This document shows positions 1 through 5,068 of a DNA stretch of 5,678 nucleotides, one piece after another. Within the stretch, counting starts at the first letter, position 1, and each line of letters starts with the position of its first letter. A model generated the notes under the pieces. It saw only the letters and a program-made list of their open reading frames with translations, did no database searches and was not told the origin of the DNA. The DNA is from DATLGB01 sp038318085 (GTDB lineage Bacteria > Actinomycetota > Thermoleophilia > Solirubrobacterales > Solirubrobacteraceae), in assembly GCA_038318085.1 (NCBI GenBank), contig JBBQBV010000201.1, forward strand, positions 1 through 5,678, in the 5' to 3' direction. Made by a program: the position numbers and the translations under genes.

Positions 1-1291
1 GGCCGAAGCCCCAGGCATTGCAGGCGACCGGAATGTCGGTCAGCGAGCGCAGCTCGACCACGCCTCCGTTGTCGGAGAACGCGTTCTGTCGCGGCGCCGG
101 CACCTGCGCGGTCTGGCCGGCGGCCAGCAGGCTGCCGATCGGGAAGACGATGCTGAAGACGAACTGTCCCGCGCGACCGTGGTTTCTCAGCTTGAGCGCG
201 TGGTCGCCGAGGTCGACGGCCGAGCGGCCCGTGTTGGTGAGGCTCACCGACTCCGGGCGGGTCGGGTGCACGCTGATGCGGACGGTGCCCGCCAGCGGGT
301 CTGCGCACGCGGCCATGCACGGATACTGAAAGGCGGCGCGCAGGTCGCGCTGGGGGTCGAACAGGTAGGCGCCGTCGCCCGAGTGGCGCGGGGCGCCCGT
401 GGCGTTCTCGAACACGGAGTCCGCCTGGCACCAGTGAAACGCGCGCGCCGAGTCGCTCCCGCAGCCGGCGTAGACCCGCACGCTGCCGTGCGCCGGGACG
501 ACGGCCGAGGCGGGGAAGGGAAAGCCCGGGACCTTCACGCCCCCGGCGGAGGAGTAGCGCAGGAACGAGTCGCGCAGGAACCATCCGGCGAGGCTGAGCG
601 GCCGGTCGCCGCCGTTGCGGACGTCGACCCACTCACCGTTGAGGTTGCTGCCGTCCGAGCCGTCGGCGTCCCAGTTGACCGCGACGGAGAGGGGGAGGTC
701 CTGGTCGGGCCCGGCACCGCAGAACGCGGGGTCGAACAGGTTGCGCCGTGCGGCGATCGCCTTCGCGGCAAGCCACGCGTACTCGCGGTTGTGCGCGTAC
801 TCGTCGCCGTTGTCGAGCCACAGCGCCTGGCCCGCGGCGATCTCCAGGCGCGCGAGATCCTTCCATCGCCCGCCCGAGCGCACCCACACCGAGCGGCGCA
901 GGCGGTGGCCGCTCATTGAACCCCGGTGCTGGGCGGCGAGCCGGATCTTGAAGTGGGAGGCCCGGATGTAGCGCTCGATCAGTGCCGTCGCCTCGAGGCC
1001 GTGGCAGTCGCCGCGGCGCCGGTCGGGATACTTGCTGTAGCGCTGAAGCTCCATGGCGTTGATCCCGATGAAGCGGATCGGCTTGGTGCCGGCGCCCGGG
1101 ATCCGCGCGTTGATCGTGTCCCCGTCGGCGATGAACGTCGCCCTGGCGTTCCACCACGTGCATATGGGCGAGGCGAACTTGTCCGGTATGCACCTGGCCC
1201 GGTAGGCGGCCCGCGCGGGCGCGGCGGCGGGCAGCAGCGCGGCCGCGGTGGCCAGGCAGATGAAGAGCAGCCGGGGGCGCATCACGATCAT
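1..1291 (-). CDS. Secreted thermonuclease-like protein with lamin-tail domains (partial, C-terminus cut by window edge)
   Basis: Read leftwards from ATG at 1291, the frame stays open to the window edge for 430 codons with no stop. Residues 1-28 form a signal peptide (Arg-containing start, hydrophobic core LLFICLATAAALLP, APARA cleavage region). Residues about 49-191 look like a staphylococcal-nuclease fold: ATFIADGDTI (D56, D58), IRFIGINAMEL (R73, E81) and an RLRRSVWV segment (R132/R133) match the Ca-binding and catalytic Arg/Glu positions of that family. The position of the classical second Asp ligand (D40 of staphylococcal nuclease) is N78 here. Residues about 199-310 look like a lamin-tail domain (DGSDGSNLNGEWVDVRN, then LSLAGWFLRDS), and about 335-430 look like a second one (VSLTNTGRSAVDLGDHALKL...DNGGVVELRS). 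I infer an exported phosphodiesterase or nucleic-acid-binding surface protein. The ATG at 1282 (MRPRLLF) is an equally possible start; neither has a clear ribosome binding site. Family placement is fairly firm, activity is not. Confidence 0.83.
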   Translation of the reverse strand, partial: MIVMRPRLLFICLATAAALLPAAAPARAAYRARCIPDKFASPICTWWNARATFIADGDTINARIPGAGTKPIRFIGINAMELQRYSKYPDRRRGDCHGLEATALIERYIRASHFKIRLAAQHRGSMSGHRLRRSVWVRSGGRWKDLARLEIAAGQALWLDNGDEYAHNREYAWLAAKAIAARRNLFDPAFCGAGPDQDLPLSVAVNWDADGSDGSNLNGEWVDVRNGGDRPLSLAGWFLRDSFLRYSSAGGVKVPGFPFPASAVVPAHGSVRVYAGCGSDSARAFHWCQADSVFENATGAPRHSGDGAYLFDPQRDLRAAFQYPCMAACADPLAGTVRISVHPTRPESVSLTNTGRSAVDLGDHALKLRNHGRAGQFVFSIVFPIGSLLAAGQTAQVPAPRQNAFSDNGGVVELRSLTDIPVACNAWGFG

Positions 1292-1393
1292 CAAACACGC
1301 GCGCGGGCGCAAAGGCGCGCCGGCGCGCCCGGCGGGGCTCGAGATCTGCGACCGGCACGGTAGCCCGGCCCCAGGCCGGGGTAGACCCGGTCC
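1292..1393. promoter_or_regulatory. Divergent intergenic region with two GC-rich inverted repeats
   Basis: This is the only space for promoters of the leftward nuclease gene and the rightward PRC-barrel gene. It holds a 16-bp perfect palindrome GGCGCGCCGGCGCGCC (1314-1329). It also holds an inverted repeat CCCGGCC-cca-GGCCGGG (1364-1380), bracketed by the near-direct repeat GGTAGCCCGG (1359-1368) / GGTAGACCCGG (1380-1390). I see no convincing -35/-10 pair. There is no ribosome binding site before the ATG at 1394, so that gene may be leaderless or poorly initiated. Palindromes of G and C arise easily at this base composition, so an operator role is only a possibility. Confidence 0.35.
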
Positions 1394-1927
1394 ATGGAGA
1401 TCGAGCACTTCGAGCAGTGGATCGGGCAGGACGTCCTCGACGTCGACGGCGAGAAGGTCGGAAAGCTGGAGGAGATCTACTTCCGCGGGCCCGATGCCGT
1501 CTTCGCCGAGGTCAAGCCGGGGCTGGTCGCGCGCAAGCGCGTCATGGTGCCGCTCGGCGGCGCCGCTGTGTCGCGCGACTTCGTCCGTCTCGACGTGCGC
1601 CAGGACGCGCTGCTGCAGGAGAACAAGGGCGGGGCGGGGCTCGACCTGACCGATCTCGCCGCGCTGGGCGAGCACTACGGCGGGGCCTACGCGTTCGACA
1701 GCGGCGAGATCGAGTCGGCGAGCGCCCGCGCGCAGCGGCTCGCCGCCGCCGAGGAGGCCGCCCGCCGCGCCGCCGAGCTGGAGGCCCAGGCGGGTGAGCG
1801 CGAGCAGGCATCCCAGGACGCCGCCGCGCGCGCCGTGGAGGCCGACCGCGCGTCCGCGGAGGCCGCCGAGGCCCACCGGGCCGCCGCCGCCGAGGCCGAC
1901 GCAGCCCGCGGGCCCGAGGTCCCCTGA
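1394..1927 (+). CDS. PRC-barrel domain protein with Ala/Glu-rich coiled-coil tail
   Basis: The protein has 177 residues. Residues 1-75 (MEIEHFEQWIGQDVLDVDGE, KVGKLEEIYF, then AVFAEVKPGL, ARKRVMVPL and VRLDVRQDALLQ) have the strand and turn pattern of a PRC-barrel, a small beta-barrel found in photosynthetic reaction-centre H subunits, RimM and many stand-alone bacterial proteins of unknown role. Residues 76-110 form a linker. Residues 111-172 are almost only Ala, Glu, Arg, Asp and Gln, and probably form a long helix or coiled coil. There is no signal peptide or membrane segment, so it is probably cytoplasmic. ATG 1394 is the only reasonable start because an in-frame TAG lies at 1382-1384; no ribosome binding site is visible. 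The stop at 1925-1927 abuts the clpP stop on the other strand. The domain call is good, but the biological role is unknown. Confidence 0.8.
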   Translation: MEIEHFEQWIGQDVLDVDGEKVGKLEEIYFRGPDAVFAEVKPGLVARKRVMVPLGGAAVSRDFVRLDVRQDALLQENKGGAGLDLTDLAALGEHYGGAYAFDSGEIESASARAQRLAAAEEAARRAAELEAQAGEREQASQDAAARAVEADRASAEAAEAHRAAAAEADAARGPEVP

Positions 1928-2557
1928 TCAGCCCTCGCCATCCTCGGCCCGGAAGCCGGTCGCCAGCCGGCTGAGCTCGTGCGAGGCGATGACGCGGTCG
2001 ATCAGGCCGTACTCGCACGCCTGGTCGGCCGTGAAGTAGCGGTCGCGGTCCATGTCGTCGTGAACCCGCTCGACGGTCTGCCCGCTGTGCTTGGCGTAGA
2101 TCGCGTCGACGTGCTTGCGCAGCTCCAGGATCTCGCGCGCGTGGATCTCGATGTCGGCCGACTGGCCCTCGAAGCCACCGCTGGGCTGGTGGATGAGGAT
2201 GCGGCTGTTGGGCAGCGCCATGCGCTTGTCGGCGGCGCCGCCGGTGAGCAGCAGCGACCCCATGCTCATGGCCACGCCGAAGCAGATCGTGGCCACGTCG
2301 GGCTTGATGAATTGCATCGTGTCGTAGATCGCGAGGCCGGCATAGACAGAGCCCCCCGGCGAGTTGATGTAGAGCGAGATGTCCTTCTCGGGATCGGTCG
2401 ACTCGAGGTGGAGCATCTGGGCGACGACGAGGTTGGCGACCTGGTCGTCCACCGGCGTGCCGAGGAAGACGATGCGCTCGTTGAGCAGCCGGGAGAAGAT
2501 GTCGAACGAGCGCTCGCCGCGGGGGCTCTGCTCGACGACCATCGGGACCAGCGTCAT
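1928..2557 (-). CDS. clpP: ATP-dependent Clp protease proteolytic subunit ClpP
   Basis: Serine peptidase subunit that forms a 14-mer chamber degrading proteins fed in by Clp ATPases such as ClpX or ClpC. From ATG 2557 it has 209 residues and begins [20 protein letters not shown], which lines up with the mature N-terminus of E. coli ClpP ([20 protein letters not shown]). The triad is visible: S98 in [11 protein letters not shown], H123 in ILIHQPSGG and D172 in MDRDRYF. The 25- and 49-residue spacings equal those of E. coli S97/H122/D171. The oxyanion loop [11 protein letters not shown] and the handle motif [14 protein letters not shown] are present, so it should be active. An in-frame TTG at 2578 would add seven residues but follows a stop directly and has no ribosome binding site, so the ATG is preferred. 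Neither clpX, tig nor a second clpP is adjacent. It diverges from the AHSA1/ArsR pair across a region rich in inverted repeats. Confidence 0.96.
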   Translation of the reverse strand: [209 protein letters not shown]

Positions 2558-2573
2558 GACGGGGTATCCGTTC

Positions 2574-2591
2574 GACAACTAGGCGGTTGTC
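2574..2591. promoter_or_regulatory. Inverted repeat GACAAC-N6-GTTGTC, candidate operator
   Basis: Two perfect six-base arms are separated by six bases (TAGGCG). The second arm is part of GGTTGTCAA (2585-2593), repeated exactly at 2614-2622. Dyads of this kind near a promoter are typical of binding sites for dimeric winged-helix repressors. The ArsR-type gene at 2935 is the nearest candidate binder. Repressor identity is inferred. Confidence 0.5.
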
Positions 2592-2604
2592 AAAACTACG
2601 ATAG

Positions 2605-2618
2605 CAACCAATTGGTTG
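2605..2618. promoter_or_regulatory. 14-bp perfect palindrome CAACCAATTGGTTG, candidate ArsR operator
   Basis: This perfect palindrome lies 21 bases before the GTG start of the AHSA1 gene, overlapping the probable transcription start downstream of TACGAT. A 14-bp dyad containing AATT is unlikely by chance in DNA this GC-rich. Its right arm runs into the second GGTTGTCAA repeat. Autorepression by the ArsR protein encoded 0.3 kb downstream is the simplest explanation. Confidence 0.55.
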
Positions 2619-2627
2619 TCAACATCC

Positions 2628-2633
2628 AGGAGG
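2628..2633 (+). promoter_or_regulatory. Ribosome binding site AGGAGG deciding the GTG start at 2639
   Basis: A full-consensus AGGAGG lies five bases before GTG 2639. A second in-frame GTG at 2645 is 11 bases away and less well placed. This fixes the start inside a reading frame that is otherwise open far upstream, antisense to clpP. Confidence 0.85.
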
Positions 2634-2638
2634 CTCAA

Positions 2639-2938
2639 GTGCCTGTGCAGCGCGAGATCGAGATCGAGGCCTCCCCAGAGGAGATCTGGGAGGCGCTGGC
2701 CACCGAGGAGGGCCGCGAGGCCTGGCTCGACGAGCCCGAGCGGGAGGTGCACGTCGAGACCGTGGATGCGCCGCGGCGGATGGTCTGGTGGTGGTGGCGT
2801 GACGCCGAGCCGGCGACCCGCGTCGAGATCCTCGTCGTCGCCGCACCGGCCGGGGCCCGGGTGATCGTCACCGAGAGCGTGCCGACGGCGTTCCCGCTCA
2901 CCGCGCTGGCCGCGCGCTTCGCGCTGATCGCGGTTTGA
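2639..2938 (+). CDS. Short AHSA1/SRPBCC (START-like) domain protein
   Basis: The protein has 99 residues and opens VPVQREIEIEASPEEIWEAL, the typical first strand and helix of the AHSA1 branch of the SRPBCC superfamily, which forms a helix-grip fold with a hydrophobic pocket. Then follow a TEEGREAWL helix, the strand REVHVETVDAPRRMVWWWW (residues 35-53, four consecutive Trp), the strand ATRVEILVVAAPAGARVIVTES and a final helix PLTALAARFALIAV. At 99 residues it is shorter than the usual 140-160, and the final helix seems abbreviated, but the frame has no sign of a break. GTG 2639 is supported by AGGAGG. The stop overlaps the start of the arsR gene (TTGA, 2935-2938). Pairs of AHSA1 and ArsR genes are common in actinobacteria; the ligand is unknown. 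Confidence 0.85.
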   Translation: MPVQREIEIEASPEEIWEALATEEGREAWLDEPEREVHVETVDAPRRMVWWWWRDAEPATRVEILVVAAPAGARVIVTESVPTAFPLTALAARFALIAV

Positions 2939-3258
2939 GCGACGAGGTCGGAGCCGTCTTCTCGGCGCTCGCGGATCCCACCCGGCGCCGGATGGTCGAC
3001 GCGCTGCTGCGCGACGGGACCACGAGCGTGCCCGCGCTGACCTCGGCGCTGCCGATCACCCGCCAGGCGGTCGCCAAGCACCTCGCGACGCTCGGCGACG
3101 CCGGCCTCGTCGAGCGCGTGCCCGGCGGCGGGCGGGAGGTCCACTACCGCCTGGCCGACGGGGCGCTGGACCCGGCCGCGGCCTGGCTGCACGACGCCGA
3201 GGCGGCGTGGGGCGGGAGGCTGGCCCGGCTCAAGGACGCGGTGGAGCGGCGCGCCTGA
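2935..3258 (+). CDS. ArsR-family winged-helix transcriptional regulator
   Basis: This protein of 107 residues is almost entirely one winged helix-turn-helix domain. VFSALADPTRRRMVDALL (8-25) is the classic ArsR opening helix, TSVPALTSALPITRQAVAKHLATLGDAGLV (30-59) holds the helix-turn-helix with its recognition helix, and VERVPGGGREVHYRLA (59-74) is the beta wing. It has no cysteines, so the CxC metal-sensing site of ArsR/SmtB members is absent and metal sensing is unlikely. The start TTG 2935 overlaps the AHSA1 stop, so translation is probably coupled. It most likely represses its own operon through the dyads at 2574-2618 and might also affect divergent clpP. The family is clear; the inducer is unknown. 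Confidence 0.93.
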   Translation: MSDEVGAVFSALADPTRRRMVDALLRDGTTSVPALTSALPITRQAVAKHLATLGDAGLVERVPGGGREVHYRLADGALDPAAAWLHDAEAAWGGRLARLKDAVERRA

Positions 3259-3304
3259 GCCTGGGCCCGGTCCCACGTCGAGGTTGAGGCCCGCTGCTCA
3301 TGCG
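3259..3304 (+). repeat. Leader repeat copy 1, upstream of prepilin-like array
   Basis: The repeat starts directly after the arsR stop and matches 5563-5607 at 39 of 46 aligned positions, with one single-base gap. Fully conserved blocks are CTGGGCCC, TCCCA, GAGGTTGAGGC and GCTGCTCATGCG. It contains TGGG-CCCGGT-CCCA, a small possible hairpin whose arms are kept in copy 2 although the loop differs by one base. It stands about 33 bases before the first prepilin-like gene. Confidence 0.8.
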
Positions 3305-3336
3305 GCGCGGGCGGCCGCGGGTCAGCATGGCGGGGG

Positions 3337-3501
3337 ATGCGCTTTCGATTGGGCGACCAGCGCGGCCAGACCGCCTCGGAGTACCTCGGCATCCTGCTGC
3401 TGGTCGGCGCCGTGGTGGCGGCGTTCGCGCAGCTCGACGTCGGGGGCCGGATCGCAGCGGGGATCGACGAGGCTATCTGCGAGATCGTCGGGGTCAGCTG
3501 T
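3337..3501 (+). repeat. Prepilin-module coding repeat, copy 1 (copies at 4307-4471 and 5639 onward)
   Basis: The first 55 codons of the gene are closely similar at DNA level to 4307-4471, with shared blocks such as CAGACCGCCTC, CTCGGCATCCTGCTGCT and ATCTGCGAGATCG. The first 40 bases are found again from 5639. Similarity stops after the second conserved cysteine codon, where unrelated linkers begin. This is the pattern of tandem duplication with replacement of the 3' part. Confidence 0.85.
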
Positions 3502-4293
3502 CCGGCGCCCGCTCGGGCGTCCACCGGGCCTCCCGCCTCTCGGGGCACGGGCTCGTCCGCGCGATCGGCGGGCGCCTCGCGGCGACCCCGTGCGGCGCAG
3601 CCGCGGAGCGCCGGTGGACGAGCAGGTACGGCGCCGGGCCGCGCCTCGAGGCCGGTGGCGCGGGCCGCGCGGGCCACGTCGAGGCAGCCCGAGGCACCCC
3701 AGATCAAGGCAAGGCACTTCCGCTACCCGTTCCAGAACTTCGACTACGACGGGAAGTCCAGGAAGCGCGACAACCCGGTGACCGTCATCTTCGTCAGCAG
3801 GAGGCCCGACATGGTCAAGCGGCTCTACGACCAGTTGGACAAGGTCGGCCTCGACGGCAGCGGGAACACGATGCGTCTGCGCGGGGTCGGTGGCAGCCGC
3901 AGGGGCGTGAGCTCCAAGGACCCGTGGACGTCGCACTCCGCGGGCCGCAAGGGCGCCAAGGGCTGCTACGGGCACTGCGGCAAGAACACCGACATCCACG
4001 TTCGAACCTACGGCCCCAACGGGCACCAGGGCACGCAGGTCTATCAGGGCAACTACGGCTATGCCCCCTACTACCTGGTGGCCACGACCCACTTCGATCG
4101 CGACGAGGACGGACCGAAGCGCGCCTTCGGATGGCAGGACAAGGCGCGCGACATCCTCGTGAAGAAGATGGTCGCCGAAGGTCGCTGGCGCGTCGTGGGC
4201 AAGACGAACGTCAAGAACGCCTGCCGCTCGACGACCGGCAACCACAACTGCCAGTCCGACGGCAACGCCACGATCGTCAGCATCGACGGCTGA
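3337..4293 (+). CDS. Prepilin-like (Flp-type) N-terminus fused to an unknown cysteine-containing domain
   Basis: The protein has 318 residues. It starts MRFRLGDQRG-QTASEYLGIL: a short basic leader, Gly10, then Glu15 at +5 and Tyr16, followed by a hydrophobic helix (17-33). This is the prepilin-peptidase site pattern of Flp/type IVb pilins. C48 and C55 (AICEIVGVSC) recur at the same positions in the next gene. Residues 56-120 form a Pro/Ala/Arg/Ser/Gly linker of low complexity. Residues 122-318 form a different kind of domain, rich in Lys, Asn, Tyr and His, with VTVIFVSRRPDMVKRLYDQL, CYGHCGKNTDIHVRTYG (C210, C214, H221) and YLVATTHFDRDE, plus C296 and C305. It resembles LssY C-terminal domains (HVR and FGW motifs) only faintly. 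Four cysteines suggest an extracytoplasmic domain with disulphides. The start is fixed by the paralogs. Thirteen bases separate it from the next paralog, with no immunity-type gene between them. C-terminal function is unknown. Confidence 0.85.
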   Translation: MRFRLGDQRGQTASEYLGILLLVGAVVAAFAQLDVGGRIAAGIDEAICEIVGVSCPAPARASTGPPASRGTGSSARSAGASRRPRAAQPRSAGGRAGTAPGRASRPVARAARATSRQPEAPQIKARHFRYPFQNFDYDGKSRKRDNPVTVIFVSRRPDMVKRLYDQLDKVGLDGSGNTMRLRGVGGSRRGVSSKDPWTSHSAGRKGAKGCYGHCGKNTDIHVRTYGPNGHQGTQVYQGNYGYAPYYLVATTHFDRDEDGPKRAFGWQDKARDILVKKMVAEGRWRVVGKTNVKNACRSTTGNHNCQSDGNATIVSIDG

Positions 4294-4295
4294 CT

Positions 4296-4300
4296 GAGGG
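4296..4300 (+). promoter_or_regulatory. Ribosome binding site GAGGG for the second prepilin-like gene
   Basis: GAGGG lies six bases before ATG 4307, within the 13-base gap after the preceding stop. It supports the start and co-transcription of the two paralogs. Confidence 0.6.
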
Positions 4301-4306
4301 CTTGGG

Positions 4307-4471
4307 ATGCGCATTCGACTCACAGACCAGCGCGGGCAGACCGCCTCCGAGTATCTCGGCATCCTGCTGCTCGTCGCCGTGCTGGTGGCGGCGCTCGGGC
4401 AGCTCGGTCTCGGCGGCAGGATCGGTGGGGCGATCGAGGAGAAGATCTGCGAGATCGCCGGTCTGGGCTGC
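4307..4471 (+). repeat. Prepilin-module coding repeat, copy 2
   Basis: This is the partner of 3337-3501, keeping the leader, cleavage motif, hydrophobic helix and two cysteine codons without insertions or deletions. The absence of any indel over 165 bases suggests recent duplication or strong constraint on length. Confidence 0.85.
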
Positions 4472-5068
4472 TCCGGCCCCGCGTCCTCCTCGGCCTCCAG
4501 CACGTCCGCAGCCGCTCCGGGTCCCGGTTCGCCCGCGGTCCCGGTCTCCGCGTCGGCCGGCGGCCCGGTCCCGAAACCGCAGCCGGGCCCGGCCCCGCAG
4601 GCCCCCGGCTGGAGCTGGCCCCCGTCCGCTGGGTCGCACGCCGACCAGCTGCCCACCGACGGCGAGCGGCCGTACTCCCCGGGCAAGAAGGGCCGCGGCA
4701 ACCCGGTGCGCGGCAATCGCGGCACCTACGTGGACGAGGACGGCAACGCGTGGGAGTGGGCGCGGCCCGGCACCCAGCACGGCGGCGAGCACTGGGACGT
4801 CCAGCATCCCGACGGCTCGCACACCAATGTGGCCCCGGACGGCACCGTGATCGGCGACGACAACTTCCCCAACCGACGGCGCGTGCCCAAGCCGCCCCCG
4901 CCGCCCCCGCCGCCCAGCGACGACCCGAACCCGGGCGCTGACACGGCGAAGAGCGTCGCCGAGGGCGCCGGGGCGCTGGCGATCGCCGGCACCATCCTGT
5001 GGTGGGCCGGCAAGGCGGCGAGCCCCGCGTGCGGGCCGTTCGTGATCGTGTGCGCCGTCGTGCTGTGA
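4307..5068 (+). CDS. Prepilin-like (Flp-type) N-terminus fused to a polymorphic-toxin-like domain and hydrophobic tail
   Basis: The protein has 253 residues. Residues 1-55 repeat the module of the preceding gene (38 of 55 identical): MRIRLTDQRG-QTASEYLG with Gly10 and Glu15 at the prepilin-peptidase site, a hydrophobic helix (17-33), and KICEIAGLGC with C48 and C55. Residues 56-105 form a Ser/Ala/Gly/Pro linker. Residues about 126-185 (PVRGNRGTYVDEDGNAWEW, then HGGEHWDVQHPDGSHTNVAPDGTVIGD) resemble small C-terminal toxin domains of polymorphic toxins with HWDVQ and H-NV-PDG motifs, closest in my memory to the type 37 group. Eight prolines (196-203) follow, then a hydrophobic C-terminal segment (218-253) that could cross or insert in a membrane. 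The stop overlaps the HEAT-repeat gene by four bases (GTGA). The prepilin-like module and overlap are clear; toxin identity is inferred from motifs alone. Confidence 0.85.
   Translation: MRIRLTDQRGQTASEYLGILLLVAVLVAALGQLGLGGRIGGAIEEKICEIAGLGCSGPASSSASSTSAAAPGPGSPAVPVSASAGGPVPKPQPGPAPQAPGWSWPPSAGSHADQLPTDGERPYSPGKKGRGNPVRGNRGTYVDEDGNAWEWARPGTQHGGEHWDVQHPDGSHTNVAPDGTVIGDDNFPNRRRVPKPPPPPPPPSDDPNPGADTAKSVAEGAGALAIAGTILWWAGKAASPACGPFVIVCAVVL

Larger units (their letters stand above)
2558..2638. promoter_or_regulatory. Divergent promoter/operator region between clpP and the AHSA1-arsR pair
   Basis: This stretch is noticeably richer in A and T than its surroundings. On the minus strand there are two perfect TTGACA hexamers (2622-2617 and 2593-2588). 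The second has a weak GGATAC hexamer 18 bases downstream and just six bases before the clpP ATG, which would give a leaderless message. On the plus strand TACGAT (2597-2602) is a possible -10, with TCGACA (2572-2577) as a wide-spaced -35. The sequence GTTGTC occurs at 2586-2591 and 2615-2620, and inverted as GACAAC at 2574-2579. Promoter assignments are inference from hexamer matches; the repeats are directly visible. Confidence 0.6.

Noticed and set aside
179..919. Plus-strand open frame of 246 codons opposite the thermonuclease-like gene
   Set aside because: It is an antisense shadow rich in Val, Ala and Arg, with no domain and no ribosome binding site.
633..1358. Minus-strand open frame of 241 codons overlapping the thermonuclease-like gene
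   Set aside because: It is a shifted frame of the gene with the nuclease and lamin-tail motifs; its own product is Arg/Pro/Ala-rich without motifs.
2558..2578. TTG 2578 as the start of clpP
   Set aside because: It follows an in-frame stop directly, has no ribosome binding site, lies inside the inverted repeat, and adds residues beyond the conserved N-terminus.
1979..2638. Upstream extension of the AHSA1 frame antisense to clpP
   Set aside because: The frame is open only because of the codon bias of clpP. AGGAGG at 2628-2633 and the domain start place the real start at GTG 2639.
3259..3275. Rho-independent terminator after arsR
   Set aside because: The TGGG/CCCA stem is only four pairs, has no T-run, and belongs to a repeat found before prepilin-like genes.
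3322..4725. Long minus-strand open frame of 467 codons opposite the prepilin-like genes
   Set aside because: Its composition is biased, it has no recognisable domain, and the paralog evidence supports the plus strand.
3300..4850. Long plus-strand open frame of 516 codons crossing both prepilin-like genes
   Set aside because: It overlaps two genes with clear paralogous N-termini in the other frame. Its product is Arg/Pro/Gly-rich low complexity, as expected from a GC-rich shadow frame.
4890..4917. CCGCCC-type repeats as a microsatellite or CRISPR-like element
   Set aside because: They simply encode the eight-proline run in frame, with no spacer structure.
4999..5064. Longer N-terminus for the HEAT-repeat gene from ATG 4999
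   Set aside because: It would overlap the 3' end of the preceding gene by 70 bases with an Arg/Val-rich shadow peptide. The GTGA overlap start at 5065 is the usual arrangement.
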